DNA of 64,000 nucleotides from Dyadobacter sp. 3J3 (GCF_009801115.1 NZ_VTOL01000002.1:124001-188000); one strand, 5' to 3'; counted from the stretch's first letter, positions 19,284-29,112 are shown. Translations and numbers: made by a program. The notes: generated from the letters alone by a model not told the origin.

Positions 19284-20711
19284 TCAGGAAAGCAATTCGG
19301 CAACTGCTTTTCCTTTTCCATCCGGGGTCGTATAGAATGGACGTTTTTCTACTTCATACTGCGTTTCCGGCGGTATACCCAGGGCTTGATAAATTGTCTG
19401 ATGTACCTGTTCTATCTTTATTGGATTTTCAATGGTTTTACAAGGACGTTCATCAGCGGTTTTTCCATAAACGAATCCTTTTTTAATCCCGCCTCCAAAC
19501 ATAAGCATGGAACCGCCGTCTGTGAAATGACGGTGCATACCATAAAATTTTGGATCGGAAAGCACATCAGGCTGCGCTACCTGTTCAAGAACTTTGGCAT
19601 CCGGCTTACCTTCTACCATCATATCCCTGCTAAATTCGCTGGCCAATACAACGATCGTGCGATCCAGGTGTCCGGTTTTATCCAGATCTTTTATAAGCTG
19701 GGCAATCGGACCGTCGATCTGTTTTTTCATTGCCTCCAAACGTGTATGACCATTTTCATGGGTATCCCAACCTTTAAAAGGCTCGTATTCCGTAGTCACG
19801 CTGATAAACCTGGCACCTTGCTCAGTCAGTCGGCGTGCCAGTAAACAGCCTAACCCGAATTTGCCTGTGTTATATATATTGTAACTTTCTTTGGGTTCGG
19901 TGCTCAGATCAAAAGCCTTTGATTCAGGGGAATTTAACAAAGTGTAGGCCTGTTCCATAGAACGCTTTAAAGACTCCCGCTGATAATCGCTGCCAAATTC
20001 GCCAACAGGACTATTATTGATTAATTCATTGTAAAGCTGATTTCTCTTTTCAAACCTTTTTGCATCCATTCCCACCGGCGGCCGAACACTTTCCAGCCCC
20101 TGGCTCGGATCCGGAATGAAAAAAGGCCCGAATTCATTACCCAGAAAGCCAGCTGTATGAAAAGCTTTTAACTCTTCGGCTTCGCCAACCGTAAATCTTT
20201 GTCCAATATCAATAAAGGCTGGAATGACCGGGTTTTTCGGCCCGAGCTCTTTTGCGATCCACGATCCGAAATGAGGAGCAGCCACAGTTTGCGGCGGTTC
20301 GTAACAAGTGTGCCAGTGATACTGATGGCGTGAATGTAAAATGTGGCCCATGTCAGCAGCAACATATGAACGGATCAGTGTGCCTTTATCCATGACATTT
20401 CCAATGGATTGTAAGCCTTCTGAAAACTGAATTCCATCCAGAATAGTTGGCATGGATTTGAAAGTACTGAGCACGCGGTTACCTTCCATGCCTTTTTCAA
20501 AGGGTGTATAGAGTTTGGGATCAAAAGTTTCAGTATGCGCCATGCCGCCTGCCATCCAAAGCAATATGACAGTGTCTGAGCTGGACTCCATTCTCCCTAT
20601 CCCCTTGCAGCTTGAAAGTATATTTGATACAGGTGCCCCTGCCGCCAGTGCAGCCAATGTTGCTGCGCTGGCGCGTTGTAAAAATTCTCTTCTGCTCCAA
20701 TTTTTGTTCAT
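19284..20711 (-). CDS. DUF1501 Tat-exported protein
   Basis: This 475-residue protein of the DUF1501 family has an alkaline-phosphatase/sulfatase-like fold and is typical of planctomycetes and some Cytophagales. The start is the ATG at 20711; a TTG three codons upstream is less likely. A Tat leader is present (WSRREFLQRASAATLAAL). Family motifs are VILLWMAGGMAHTETFDPKL, LIRSYVAADMGHILHSRHQYHWHT, FGLGCLLARRLTEQGARFISVT, WDTHENGHTRLEAM and IVVLASEFSRDM. DUF1501 genes nearly always sit beside a PSCyt1/DUF1553 gene, as here, where that gene ends 249 nt upstream. The biochemical function of the pair is not established. The phosphatase/sulfatase-like fold suggests hydrolysis of a sulfate or phosphate ester, which is inference. 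Confidence 0.9.
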   Translation of the reverse strand: MNKNWSRREFLQRASAATLAALAAGAPVSNILSSCKGIGRMESSSDTVILLWMAGGMAHTETFDPKLYTPFEKGMEGNRVLSTFKSMPTILDGIQFSEGLQSIGNVMDKGTLIRSYVAADMGHILHSRHQYHWHTCYEPPQTVAAPHFGSWIAKELGPKNPVIPAFIDIGQRFTVGEAEELKAFHTAGFLGNEFGPFFIPDPSQGLESVRPPVGMDAKRFEKRNQLYNELINNSPVGEFGSDYQRESLKRSMEQAYTLLNSPESKAFDLSTEPKESYNIYNTGKFGLGCLLARRLTEQGARFISVTTEYEPFKGWDTHENGHTRLEAMKKQIDGPIAQLIKDLDKTGHLDRTIVVLASEFSRDMMVEGKPDAKVLEQVAQPDVLSDPKFYGMHRHFTDGGSMLMFGGGIKKGFVYGKTADERPCKTIENPIKIEQVHQTIYQALGIPPETQYEVEKRPFYTTPDGKGKAVAELLS

Positions 20712-20959
20712 GAATGCCAATATTAAAAGTATAATTAGTGTCGATATTTTTATAAGTATTATATGTATGAATAGATCTATACTATTTATATTAATTTTAC
20801 TTTTTATTTAACTGTTTATTTTAATAAAAAGTATAAGTACAAATAATATAAGATGTATAATAAGTACAATTTTAAATTATTTATTAAACTTTTTATATTT
20901 AATAAATAATTTAAAAGTATAAAATGTATTATATGTATTATACTTTTAAATTATAACAA
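20712..20959 (-). promoter_or_regulatory. AT-only spacer with two overlapping perfect inverted repeats
   Basis: This 248-nt spacer between the PSCyt1 and DUF1501 genes is almost pure A/T. Hairpin A pairs 20906-20921 with 20939-20954 (16 bp perfect, 17-nt loop). Hairpin B pairs 20870-20888 with 20898-20916 (19 bp perfect, 9-nt loop). Bases 20906-20916 belong to both stems, so the hairpins exclude each other. The motif AAAAGTATA recurs (about 20726, 20826, 20912). TATTATATGTAT occurs at about 20758 and 20927. It could act as an attenuator, an mRNA stabiliser or a terminator. Confidence 0.55.
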
Positions 20960-23320
20960 TCAGTAAATCAGTTGAAAATCAGGAGCCAGTGTCAGTGCCC
21001 ATACCAGATCTTGTATGCTTTCTTCACTTGGGTTTGGGCCAAGAATCTTTTTTGCCACTACCAATTCCTTGGTGACCGGATTTCTTCCGAGTGCTTTTCT
21101 GTATAATACGGTTACCAGTAAATCGGAAGTTGGATATTTTTGAAGCCATTCTTTTGCTCCTCTTTTCAATGTTTCGGTAAATTTTGTACCATTTGTCAGT
21201 TCCAAAGCCTGTAAAAGATTGGCTTGTGAAGTTCGGCTTGTGCTTACAGTTTCACGGTTTGGCCTTCCGAGAGAGGTCAGAAAGGCATCATTTTTAACAA
21301 AACCTGCACGTGGAAAAGGAAGCTTTTGTCTGGTATTATCAGGGAGTAATTTTACTACAATTGCTGAATCAGCATACATTGGATTGAAGGCGGTACTGAT
21401 GGCGTCCGAGAATTGTTCAGCAGTAAGTCGCCGTCTTACCATACCTGTGAACTTAAAATTATTTGCCATAATATCATTCGCTTCCTTGACAGAAGCAGAT
21501 GGCAACTGGTAAGTTTTTGAAGTCACGATGGTGAAAATTAATTTCTTCATATCATAACCATTCGCAGCAAAATCAGATGCCAGCCAATCTAGTAAGTCTG
21601 TACTCCACGGCTCGTTGTCCATCATGTCAACAGGCTCCACAATTCCCCGTCCTAAAAGTTGCGCCCAGATGCGGTTGACCAAAGTCCGGTACAAACGCCC
21701 ATCTTTTGGCTGCACCAAATAGTCGGCTAACTGCCGAAGTCTTTTTTCTGTATTGGCATCAACGCTGATTTCACCAAGTTCGGGAAATAGTATTTTTCTT
21801 CCTGCCATTTTACCGGTCGGCTTGTCGCATCGGTTAATTTCAAGTAAAGTGTCAGCAAAAATATTTGCAAAAGCATAAGACTGTTCAAGCTTCCAATCGC
21901 TGATAAAACTGTCGTGGCAGGAAGCACATTTCAGGTTTAACCCAAGAAAAACCTGCGAAACATTCTGTGCAGCCTGCATTTCTGTACGCTGGCTGGAATT
22001 GATCGTACCACGCCATTTAATCCCTTTGATAAAGCCCTCAGATTGTTTGCCGGGACTGATTAATTCCTTGACGAACCAGTTGTATGGTTTGTTGACCTGA
22101 AGTGAAGTATAAAGCCATTTTGTGATGTCAAAACGACCCCCGGTTATATATCCCGTTCCGGAATAATCATTTCTTAGCACGTCATTCCAAAATGACATCC
22201 AATGCTGCGCGTAGTCGTCGTTTCTGTTAAGAAGTTCTTTGGCGAGCGTCTCTCTTTTATCAGTACTTGGATCTTTAACAAAAGTATCCACCTTTTCAGG
22301 TGGTGGCAGCAGACCTATAATATCCAGGTAAATCCTGCGGATATAAGTGCGGTCATCGACTACATTAGTCCAGGATATTTTATTTTTTTGAAAATAATTA
22401 TTGATGAACAAATCAACAGGTTTGGAAAGATTTGCTGTTGGTGCCGGAACGACAGGTGTCCTCGGTTCCAGGGCAGCTACCCTATAAATACTTTTCATTT
22501 TCCCTTCTGGCCACTGCGCTCCTTTTTCTATCCAGAATCTTAGTAGGGTTATTTCTTTTTCAGTCAGTCTCTTTCCTTTGGTTGGCATGGCGTCCTTATG
22601 TCCCGACGGCAAAGAAACCCGTCTGATCAGCTCGCTTTTATCGGCGTGATTTGGAATAATAACCACACCATTTTCACCGCCTTTCATCATTGCATCTTTA
22701 CTGTCCAGGCGCAGGTCACCTTTGGTTTTTGCTTCCCCATGGCAGCTGTAACAGTTGTGGGCAAGGATTGTCCTAACTTCTATATTTAAGTCTTCAACTT
22801 GTTTGGGCGTAAGTGTTTCTCCATTATTTGCCAATAAAAAATCTGGTGTTGCAGAAGCTGGTGTTGACTGATTCTTATGGAATGGCAAAACGCTGGAAAG
22901 GTAATCATCACCATGCGTTAACATAGCTCCGTAATGTCCGGCGAACGAAACGCCCAAAACGGATACAATAAGAAAAGCCCTGTATAGCGGAAGCCGTTTG
23001 TATTTAAGTGATAAAAGTGCCAATGTTGCCAGGACCATTGTGCTAATTCCTGACCAACGGTGAATTTCAAGACTGTCGCCGCCGTAATCTCCCTGCCCTG
23101 CTAACATCCACCCAAACATCACCGCCATTAAAGCACTCAATGTACCAATCCAAATAATGATGGTGATACCGGAACGGAGTTTATCGGACTTTCTATTCCA
23201 GTCGACAAGTTCCAGGACGAGTGCAACACAAAGGAGACTTATTGGAAAATGTACCATTAAAGGATGAAGCCTTGCAAGGAATTGCCAAAGCCAGAAGGTT
23301 TCTAATGTTTGTAATAACAC
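20960..23320 (-). CDS. Membrane PSCyt1/DUF1549/DUF1553 cytochrome protein
   Basis: This is a 786-residue planctomycete-type multi-domain protein starting at GTG (23320); no ATG fits upstream. Residues about 15-150 form a DUF2231-like membrane domain with four to five segments. Residues about 180-270 are a PSCyt1 haem c domain (CYSCH at 190-194). DUF1549 follows at about 300-480 and holds a second CxxCH (CASCH at 465-469). DUF1553 is at about 535-770 (YRTLVNRIWAQLLGRGIVEP, LDWLASDFAANGYDMKKLI). It should be a periplasmic, membrane-bound electron-transfer or oxidation module working with the downstream DUF1501 protein. The reaction is unknown. It sits 211 nt after SusD copy 2, behind a hairpin. 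Confidence 0.9.
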   Translation of the reverse strand: MLLQTLETFWLWQFLARLHPLMVHFPISLLCVALVLELVDWNRKSDKLRSGITIIIWIGTLSALMAVMFGWMLAGQGDYGGDSLEIHRWSGISTMVLATLALLSLKYKRLPLYRAFLIVSVLGVSFAGHYGAMLTHGDDYLSSVLPFHKNQSTPASATPDFLLANNGETLTPKQVEDLNIEVRTILAHNCYSCHGEAKTKGDLRLDSKDAMMKGGENGVVIIPNHADKSELIRRVSLPSGHKDAMPTKGKRLTEKEITLLRFWIEKGAQWPEGKMKSIYRVAALEPRTPVVPAPTANLSKPVDLFINNYFQKNKISWTNVVDDRTYIRRIYLDIIGLLPPPEKVDTFVKDPSTDKRETLAKELLNRNDDYAQHWMSFWNDVLRNDYSGTGYITGGRFDITKWLYTSLQVNKPYNWFVKELISPGKQSEGFIKGIKWRGTINSSQRTEMQAAQNVSQVFLGLNLKCASCHDSFISDWKLEQSYAFANIFADTLLEINRCDKPTGKMAGRKILFPELGEISVDANTEKRLRQLADYLVQPKDGRLYRTLVNRIWAQLLGRGIVEPVDMMDNEPWSTDLLDWLASDFAANGYDMKKLIFTIVTSKTYQLPSASVKEANDIMANNFKFTGMVRRRLTAEQFSDAISTAFNPMYADSAIVVKLLPDNTRQKLPFPRAGFVKNDAFLTSLGRPNRETVSTSRTSQANLLQALELTNGTKFTETLKRGAKEWLQKYPTSDLLVTVLYRKALGRNPVTKELVVAKKILGPNPSEESIQDLVWALTLAPDFQLIY

Positions 23321-23473
23321 AGTTGAAAAATATTTGGGAGTTGGGAATTATTTTTTGATGCAGACTTCGTCAAACATTGTCTTCTACATAACAAGGACTG
23401 GTGGACCGGTTTATTTAGGTTTATGAATAATGCCCTGTTTGATTTTTTAGTGCATCCCTATTTTTTTAAAATT

Positions 23474-23510
23474 TGTGCATCGAATTATCAGTTTAATAAC
23501 CCGATGCACA
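23474..23510 (-). terminator. Hairpin after susD copy 2
   Basis: A perfect 9-bp stem (TGTGCATCG with CGATGCACA, 23474-23482 with 23502-23510) with a 19-nt loop lies 21 nt after the SusD copy 2 stop codon. A short AT-rich run follows on the - strand. It may be a weak terminator or a processing hairpin allowing reduced read-through into the PSCyt1 gene. Confidence 0.55.
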
Positions 23511-23531
23511 TTTCATTGTTTTTCGCCAAAA

Positions 23532-25040
23532 TTAATATCCTGGATTTTGAGTCAGTTTGGCATTGATCAAAATTTGTGGTGCAGGAATTGGCAAAACATA
23601 TTCGTTTTCAGTATAAATGTAATCTGTGGAGTTAAAAGGAACATTGCCTCTGTCAACAGTTGGTTTTACTTTTTCCATCGCTCCATGTGCATTCATAAAT
23701 GCAGCCCATTCGGCCGGTGTTTTTGTTCTTTTAAGATCAAACCAGCGGTGATTTTCAAAGGCTAGTTCCAGACGCCTTTCTTTAAGAACGGCTGTTTTAA
23801 AAGTAGTTTTATCCAATCCGTTCAAATCAGCAAGTCCTGCACGTTTTCTGATCTGGTTAAGATACCCTAAAGCTTCACCAGTAGGCCCGGATTGTTCATT
23901 TATTGATTCCGCAAGCATTAACAGAACATCAGCGTAACGTAAAATTGGCCAATTGGTATTAGTCCGGCCGACGATTGTATGAGGGTAGTTGTATTTGCTA
24001 ACATATGGCACCGGATAAACTTTGCCGTCCAAAGTAAAACTTGGTTTCAGAGAAATATCTTTTCTCAAATCACCGGTTTCGTAGGCGGCCATAATATCAT
24101 TGGTCGGGATATTTCTACCGCCATTAGAACCTGATGCATAACCGGTAACCGCACCTTTGGAAACCCGGGGCGCAAATACATATTCAAAATTGCTCCATTC
24201 TCCCAGGTCATTGTCGCCCTGATATTGAATTTCGAAAATGGATTCTACACCATTCTTTTTTGCAGGAGATGGATCGAAATTATCTGAATAATTGGCGTTT
24301 AAGGCATAACCTAACACTGTTACTTGTTTTAGCACTGTTATTGCTTCGGTATATTTCTTGGTTGTAAGATATGTTTTACCGAGTAAACTCAGGGCAGCCC
24401 CTTTTGTTGCTCTGCCTTTGTCGCCAACGGTTGCATAAGTAGCAGGAAGAAGTGTTACGGCTTCTTTAAGGTCTTTTTCAATCTGTGCCCATACTTCTGT
24501 TTGGGGTGATCTTATGAGATCAAAGGCCGGGTCAGGTGTGGATAACGTATTAGTTACGATAATTACATCACCAAAGTACTGGACCAGATTGAAATACATA
24601 TAAGCCCGGAGAAATTTTAGCTGACCTTCAATTTCACCTTTCGATGCGTCTGCAATTGTAGCAGTAGCCAGTTTTTCAAGCGTGAGATTGTTATTATAAA
24701 GCGCCGCATAATAATTATTCCAAACAGTTGCAATTTCACCGTTACCGGAATTAACAGTAGAAAATTCGAAAGCTTCCCAACCGCCGGCTCCCCCTCTATC
24801 GGACGGATTTAAATCTACGGTTGTATTGTCGGACTGGAATTCTCCAAAGAGATAGCCCGAATTTGTCAAAGCCTGAACCTGACTATATACACCGTTCAGC
24901 GCCTGCTTTACCTGCGCTTCGTCTTTATAAAACACGTCAACACCCACTTTTGTAGGATCCGTTTGATTAAGGAAATCGTCACTGCACGAAGAATGTAGAA
25001 GACCGATAAACAGTATAGCTAAAATGGCAGAATATTTCAT
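23532..25040 (-). CDS. SusD/RagB-family nutrient-binding outer membrane lipoprotein, copy 2
   Basis: This 502-residue SusD-like surface lipoprotein has a signal peptide with lipobox HSSC (about Cys19), then DDFLNQTDPTKV. The TPR-like part has LRAYMYFNLVQYFGDVIIV. The C-terminal RagB signature is complete (RYADVLLMLAESINEQ, YLNQIRKRAGL, VLKERRLELAFENHRWFDLKRT). It starts 11 nt after its SusC partner stops. It differs clearly from copy 1, so the two importers likely bind different ligands or different-sized pieces of one ligand. Confidence 0.95.
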   Translation of the reverse strand: MKYSAILAILFIGLLHSSCSDDFLNQTDPTKVGVDVFYKDEAQVKQALNGVYSQVQALTNSGYLFGEFQSDNTTVDLNPSDRGGAGGWEAFEFSTVNSGNGEIATVWNNYYAALYNNNLTLEKLATATIADASKGEIEGQLKFLRAYMYFNLVQYFGDVIIVTNTLSTPDPAFDLIRSPQTEVWAQIEKDLKEAVTLLPATYATVGDKGRATKGAALSLLGKTYLTTKKYTEAITVLKQVTVLGYALNANYSDNFDPSPAKKNGVESIFEIQYQGDNDLGEWSNFEYVFAPRVSKGAVTGYASGSNGGRNIPTNDIMAAYETGDLRKDISLKPSFTLDGKVYPVPYVSKYNYPHTIVGRTNTNWPILRYADVLLMLAESINEQSGPTGEALGYLNQIRKRAGLADLNGLDKTTFKTAVLKERRLELAFENHRWFDLKRTKTPAEWAAFMNAHGAMEKVKPTVDRGNVPFNSTDYIYTENEYVLPIPAPQILINAKLTQNPGY

Positions 25041-25051
25041 TTTTATCGATT

Positions 25052-28000
25052 TTAGAAGTTAACTTTTAGTCCAGCTGAAAACGTTCTTGGAACAGGATAT
25101 GACTCATCGTCATTATTAAGTTCCGTACCGCCACGAACACCTGCATCGGGATTATTTCCAGGATATTTCGTTACAATCAAAAGGTTTGCAGCATTGACAA
25201 AAATGCGGGCGTCGGACAATATGCCTTTAATCTTAGGCAATGTATAACCGATCGTTACGTTTTTTATCCACATATGAGTCCCATCGTATACATAACGTTC
25301 ACTGCTCTCGCGTGACCATTTGAAATAGTCAGTTCCACCCTGCGAATTTTTGTTTCCCGGATCAGGTCCAGGGTTTTCAGGCGATCTCCATCTGTCTTTG
25401 GCTTTTTCGAGTACGTTAAAAACACCATCCATATTCATGGTAGAAGCTTCTATGTTACGATACACATCGAATTTGTAAGCACCCATCAGCAAAACGCTGA
25501 TATCGAATCTTTTGTAGTCTGCACCAACATTCCATGCCCAGTTGAATTTTGGATTAGGATTACCAATTTCTGTCATGTCTTTGGTATCGTAAGAAACAAT
25601 TCCGTCCGGGCCGCCGTCAGCTGCTCCGTGTAAATCAGCGAACTTCATGGCCCCTGGAACTGCTCCATCCTGTTTGGGTGCAGCTGCGATCTCTTCTTTG
25701 GTATTAAAAATTCCCAGTTTTTTATACCCGAAAATCATCCCGATTGGCCTTCCAACCTGTTGGATATTATACCCGCCATACTGGCTTCCCTGTAATATGA
25801 AATCGTTTTGTCCACGTATCGCCAGTACTTTGTTTCTATTGAAAGTAATATTTCCGTTGGTTCTTAAATTGACCTGGCCTATTTTGATACGATAGCTCAC
25901 AGCTACTTCAACGCCTCTGTTCTGCACTTTTCCAAGGTTTTTTAAAGTAGACGTAAATCCTGAAACTGCCGGGATATTGTAACCCAGTAACATATCATTG
26001 GTAATTTTTTTATAATATTCTACGGTAAAAATCAGTTTGTTGTTAAAAGTTGCAAGATCAAAACCGATGTCAAGCTGGTCAGATTTTTCCCAGGTCAATT
26101 CTGAGTTTGCAAACCGCGTTACTGTTTTTCCTGATGCCAGGGTATTGTTAAAAACATAGTTATTCAAACCAAGAAAAGCCAAACTTGCATAGTTGCCATC
26201 ATCTCCCACATTTTGGCCTACGCCGAAGTTGTTCAATGCACTTACACTATAACTATTATTGCCCGTTTTGCCCCAGCTTGCCCGCAATTTAAGGTCTGTG
26301 AGCCATGGTGTTTTTGGAATGAATGATTCTTCTGAAATCCTCCATCCGACAGAAGCGGCCGGGAAATTGCCATACTGATGTCCCTGACTAAATCTTGAAC
26401 TTCCTTCACGGCGCATCGTTGCAGAAAGCAAATACCGATCTTTGAAAGAATAGTTTAATCTTGCCATGTAAGCAATCATGGTCCATTTTCTTTCAATGGA
26501 ATTAGATGAGCGGATTGTAGCATTTCCGAGATATGGCGACAAATCATCAGGAAATGTGTTTCCTGAGCCATACAATCCTTTCGTGGTTTCCTGTTGTGCG
26601 CTGTAGCCAAGCAAGGCATCAAAGTGGTGGTTTTCCCCGAAGTTTTTATTGTATGTCAGAAGCTGATCGGCTGAATAATTTCTTAATTCTTCTGAATCAT
26701 CGCGTTCCGTTGCAATGCGTGGAGGGGCACCAGCGCTTCCAGTGGCAATCGCAAGTCCTATTGTGGAAGGAACATACTCCTTATACGTATTGTAATTGAT
26801 TTTTGCATTTAGGGATGATCTGAATTTTAGACCTTTTGCAATGTTTATTTCAATATGGGCGTTGGATGTTATATCAGCAATATTACGGTTACGCTTTATG
26901 TTTTTTAACATGTATAAGGGGTTTGGGAAACCAAAAATATCACCCACTCCATTGTAGTAAGGTATCAGCTCACCTTTTTCATCGTAAGCAGGATATCGTG
27001 GATCACTGATCAATGTTAAACCAACCAGATTACTTCTTCCATCCGTATTGGCCAGGTTTGATCTTGAATAACTACCAGCAACATTGAAACCCATACTGAT
27101 AAATTTATTCACTTCACCCGCCAGGTTGGTACGAACCGATGCCCTGTCATAACCAGTATACTGTAGTGTACCATCTTCTTTGTAATAGCCTACTGAAACC
27201 ACTGATTTGATGGGTCCTTTTCCTGATGACAAAGTGACGTTGATATCTTTATAGGGAGCGTTGTTATGGAGTATCAGATCAAACCAGTTGGTAGAATATT
27301 TTGTGTTTTCAGGATTGCGAAAGTCTATTGGAATATCTTCATTACCAGGCTGTTTTCCATTGGCTAATACATATCTTCCAATAAAAACTTCTTTTTTAAA
27401 TTGAGCAAAATCTGTACCATTCAATACATGTGTTTTTCTTGAGTCTGGAATATTTTGAACCCCGTAATCAATCGAAACATTAAGACTTGTTTTCCCATCT
27501 TTCGCAGCTTTTGTGGTAATCAAAACAACACCATTTGATCCTCTTGCACCGTAAATAGCAGTTGATGCCGCATCCTTTAAAATTGATATAGTCTCAATAT
27601 CATTCGGGTTTAAGTTTTGTCCAACAGAGGTTCCTACAGGAAAACCATCAATTACATAAAGTGGGTCGCTGCCCGCACCCAAAGAACTGATACCGCGGAC
27701 TTTAACTTCAAATTGCTGACCAGGTGTACCACTCTTTTGCTTGATGATAACGCCAGGTGCCTGGCCTTGTAACATTCTGGTTATGTTAGATTTAGGTACT
27801 TCACCAATATCATCCATATTAATAACGGACACAGCCGAGGTGATATCGCGTTTGCGTTGCGTACCATAACCAACAACAACAACTTCTTCCAGTGCTTTGG
27901 AGTCTATAGTTAACTTTATATCGAAAGTGGATTGATTGCCAACCGGAATTTCTTTTGAAAGGTAACCAACAAAAGAAAATACCAGAATTTGATTTGCAGC

Positions 28001-28288
28001 TTCCGGAATACTTAGCGAAAAAGAACCTTCACCATCGGAAACAGTTCCGGTGCTGGTTCCTTTTAAGATAATACTCACTCCTGGAAGAACCTGACCGCCG
28101 TCGTCTGTGACTTTTCCTTTGATATTTCGGTCAATAGGTGAACTGGTCAGGTAATTAGTGCTAGCTGCGCCATAGCTGCTGGCCATGGCACCTATGGAAA
28201 TAATGGCGATAAGTGATAAAAGTCTGAAGGCTGGTTTTAGTGAACTGCACAAACGGACATTATCGATTTGTAGTCGAATTAGATGCAT
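25052..28288 (-). CDS. SusC/RagA-family TonB-linked outer membrane transporter, copy 2
   Basis: This is a TonB-dependent importer of 1078 residues. The N-terminal region before the mature protein is about 45 residues with a hydrophobic stretch (LLSLIAIISIGAMASS). A carboxypeptidase-D-like domain follows (IKGKVTDDGGQVLPGVSIILKG), then the SusC box and plug (VVVVGYGTQRKRDITSAV, DPLYVIDGFPVG, IETISILKDAASTAIYGARGSNGV) and the barrel, ending in FSAGLKVNF. No STN domain is seen. It has no sigma/anti-sigma pair of its own in the window. Its long upstream noncoding region carries copy B of the 21-nt element 507 nt before the start codon. Confidence 0.95.
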   Translation of the reverse strand: MHLIRLQIDNVRLCSSLKPAFRLLSLIAIISIGAMASSYGAASTNYLTSSPIDRNIKGKVTDDGGQVLPGVSIILKGTSTGTVSDGEGSFSLSIPEAANQILVFSFVGYLSKEIPVGNQSTFDIKLTIDSKALEEVVVVGYGTQRKRDITSAVSVINMDDIGEVPKSNITRMLQGQAPGVIIKQKSGTPGQQFEVKVRGISSLGAGSDPLYVIDGFPVGTSVGQNLNPNDIETISILKDAASTAIYGARGSNGVVLITTKAAKDGKTSLNVSIDYGVQNIPDSRKTHVLNGTDFAQFKKEVFIGRYVLANGKQPGNEDIPIDFRNPENTKYSTNWFDLILHNNAPYKDINVTLSSGKGPIKSVVSVGYYKEDGTLQYTGYDRASVRTNLAGEVNKFISMGFNVAGSYSRSNLANTDGRSNLVGLTLISDPRYPAYDEKGELIPYYNGVGDIFGFPNPLYMLKNIKRNRNIADITSNAHIEINIAKGLKFRSSLNAKINYNTYKEYVPSTIGLAIATGSAGAPPRIATERDDSEELRNYSADQLLTYNKNFGENHHFDALLGYSAQQETTKGLYGSGNTFPDDLSPYLGNATIRSSNSIERKWTMIAYMARLNYSFKDRYLLSATMRREGSSRFSQGHQYGNFPAASVGWRISEESFIPKTPWLTDLKLRASWGKTGNNSYSVSALNNFGVGQNVGDDGNYASLAFLGLNNYVFNNTLASGKTVTRFANSELTWEKSDQLDIGFDLATFNNKLIFTVEYYKKITNDMLLGYNIPAVSGFTSTLKNLGKVQNRGVEVAVSYRIKIGQVNLRTNGNITFNRNKVLAIRGQNDFILQGSQYGGYNIQQVGRPIGMIFGYKKLGIFNTKEEIAAAPKQDGAVPGAMKFADLHGAADGGPDGIVSYDTKDMTEIGNPNPKFNWAWNVGADYKRFDISVLLMGAYKFDVYRNIEASTMNMDGVFNVLEKAKDRWRSPENPGPDPGNKNSQGGTDYFKWSRESSERYVYDGTHMWIKNVTIGYTLPKIKGILSDARIFVNAANLLIVTKYPGNNPDAGVRGGTELNNDDESYPVPRTFSAGLKVNF

Positions 28289-28794
28289 AAATTGAGAGGT
28301 TTAAAAGTGAGATAGTAATCTTGAGTATTGCTTAATTGGTTTGCCTTTATACCATATTGTGTCCGTTTAGGATGTTAATTATTTATGAACTAGCACTGTA
28401 ATAAATTCTTAATCTGTGGCTTATAGCTTTTTTGATTCGGAGCTATATATGTTCTGTGATTGTGATGATTAGTTTTAATTTTATATTCATTTGCTTCACA
28501 TGATCAGCGAATGATCAGTATGGCAAAACTGACAGGGATCAATTAGTTTTAGTTTTAAAATTTATTTTAAACTCACTGAATTGGGATTGAAGAAGTAATA
28601 GCGTTGATTACGTTTATATTCCAATGGTACTATGCTGGTCACCTTCCAAACCATGGAGGTGAATAATGGTTTTTAGTTGACTTTTTGCAAGAAAGACGAT
28701 ACCAGCAAGCTGTTATGTATGTGGTTAGTCTTTTAAGGTGCAATACTTATATTAAATATCACAATTATACAATAGTAATATTAGTGAGGTGACC

Positions 28795-28815
28795 AACTGT
28801 CCTGCTGTGTCTGGT
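28795..28815. repeat. 21-nt direct repeat element, copy B
   Basis: This stretch is identical to 19240-19260. It lies 507 nt upstream of susC copy 2 on the strand opposite to its core as read. TGACC directly precedes it, as it does copy A but with different spacing. Flanking sequence is otherwise unlike copy A, which argues against a recent large duplication. Confidence 0.7.
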
Positions 28816-29112
28816 AATAATGAAGTTTATTCTATAAGTATTTATAATTCAATATTTCGATAGAACTTATGCACAGGATTAGGGTCCGGAATGTATAAAG
28901 CCAAAATATCTGTTTGAGAAGCTGTTGTGATGATATTCTTTTTGAGATATATTATCTTAATTACGAGTTGTAATTAACGATTGAGAATTTTACAGCCAAT
29001 GCTGATACATTGAGGAAATTTTTGTGGGTTTAAAAGAAAGAAGCTTTGGTATGTTTGTGTAGAGGAATGCAAACATAACTTTTATTGAAATTTTAAGATA
29101 TAGAATGTTTAT

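Noticed and set aside
28637..28794. 8-nt inverted pair GGTCACCT/AGGTGACC as ends of a small mobile element.
   Set aside because: It is too short, with no target duplication and no coding content between, so chance is likely.
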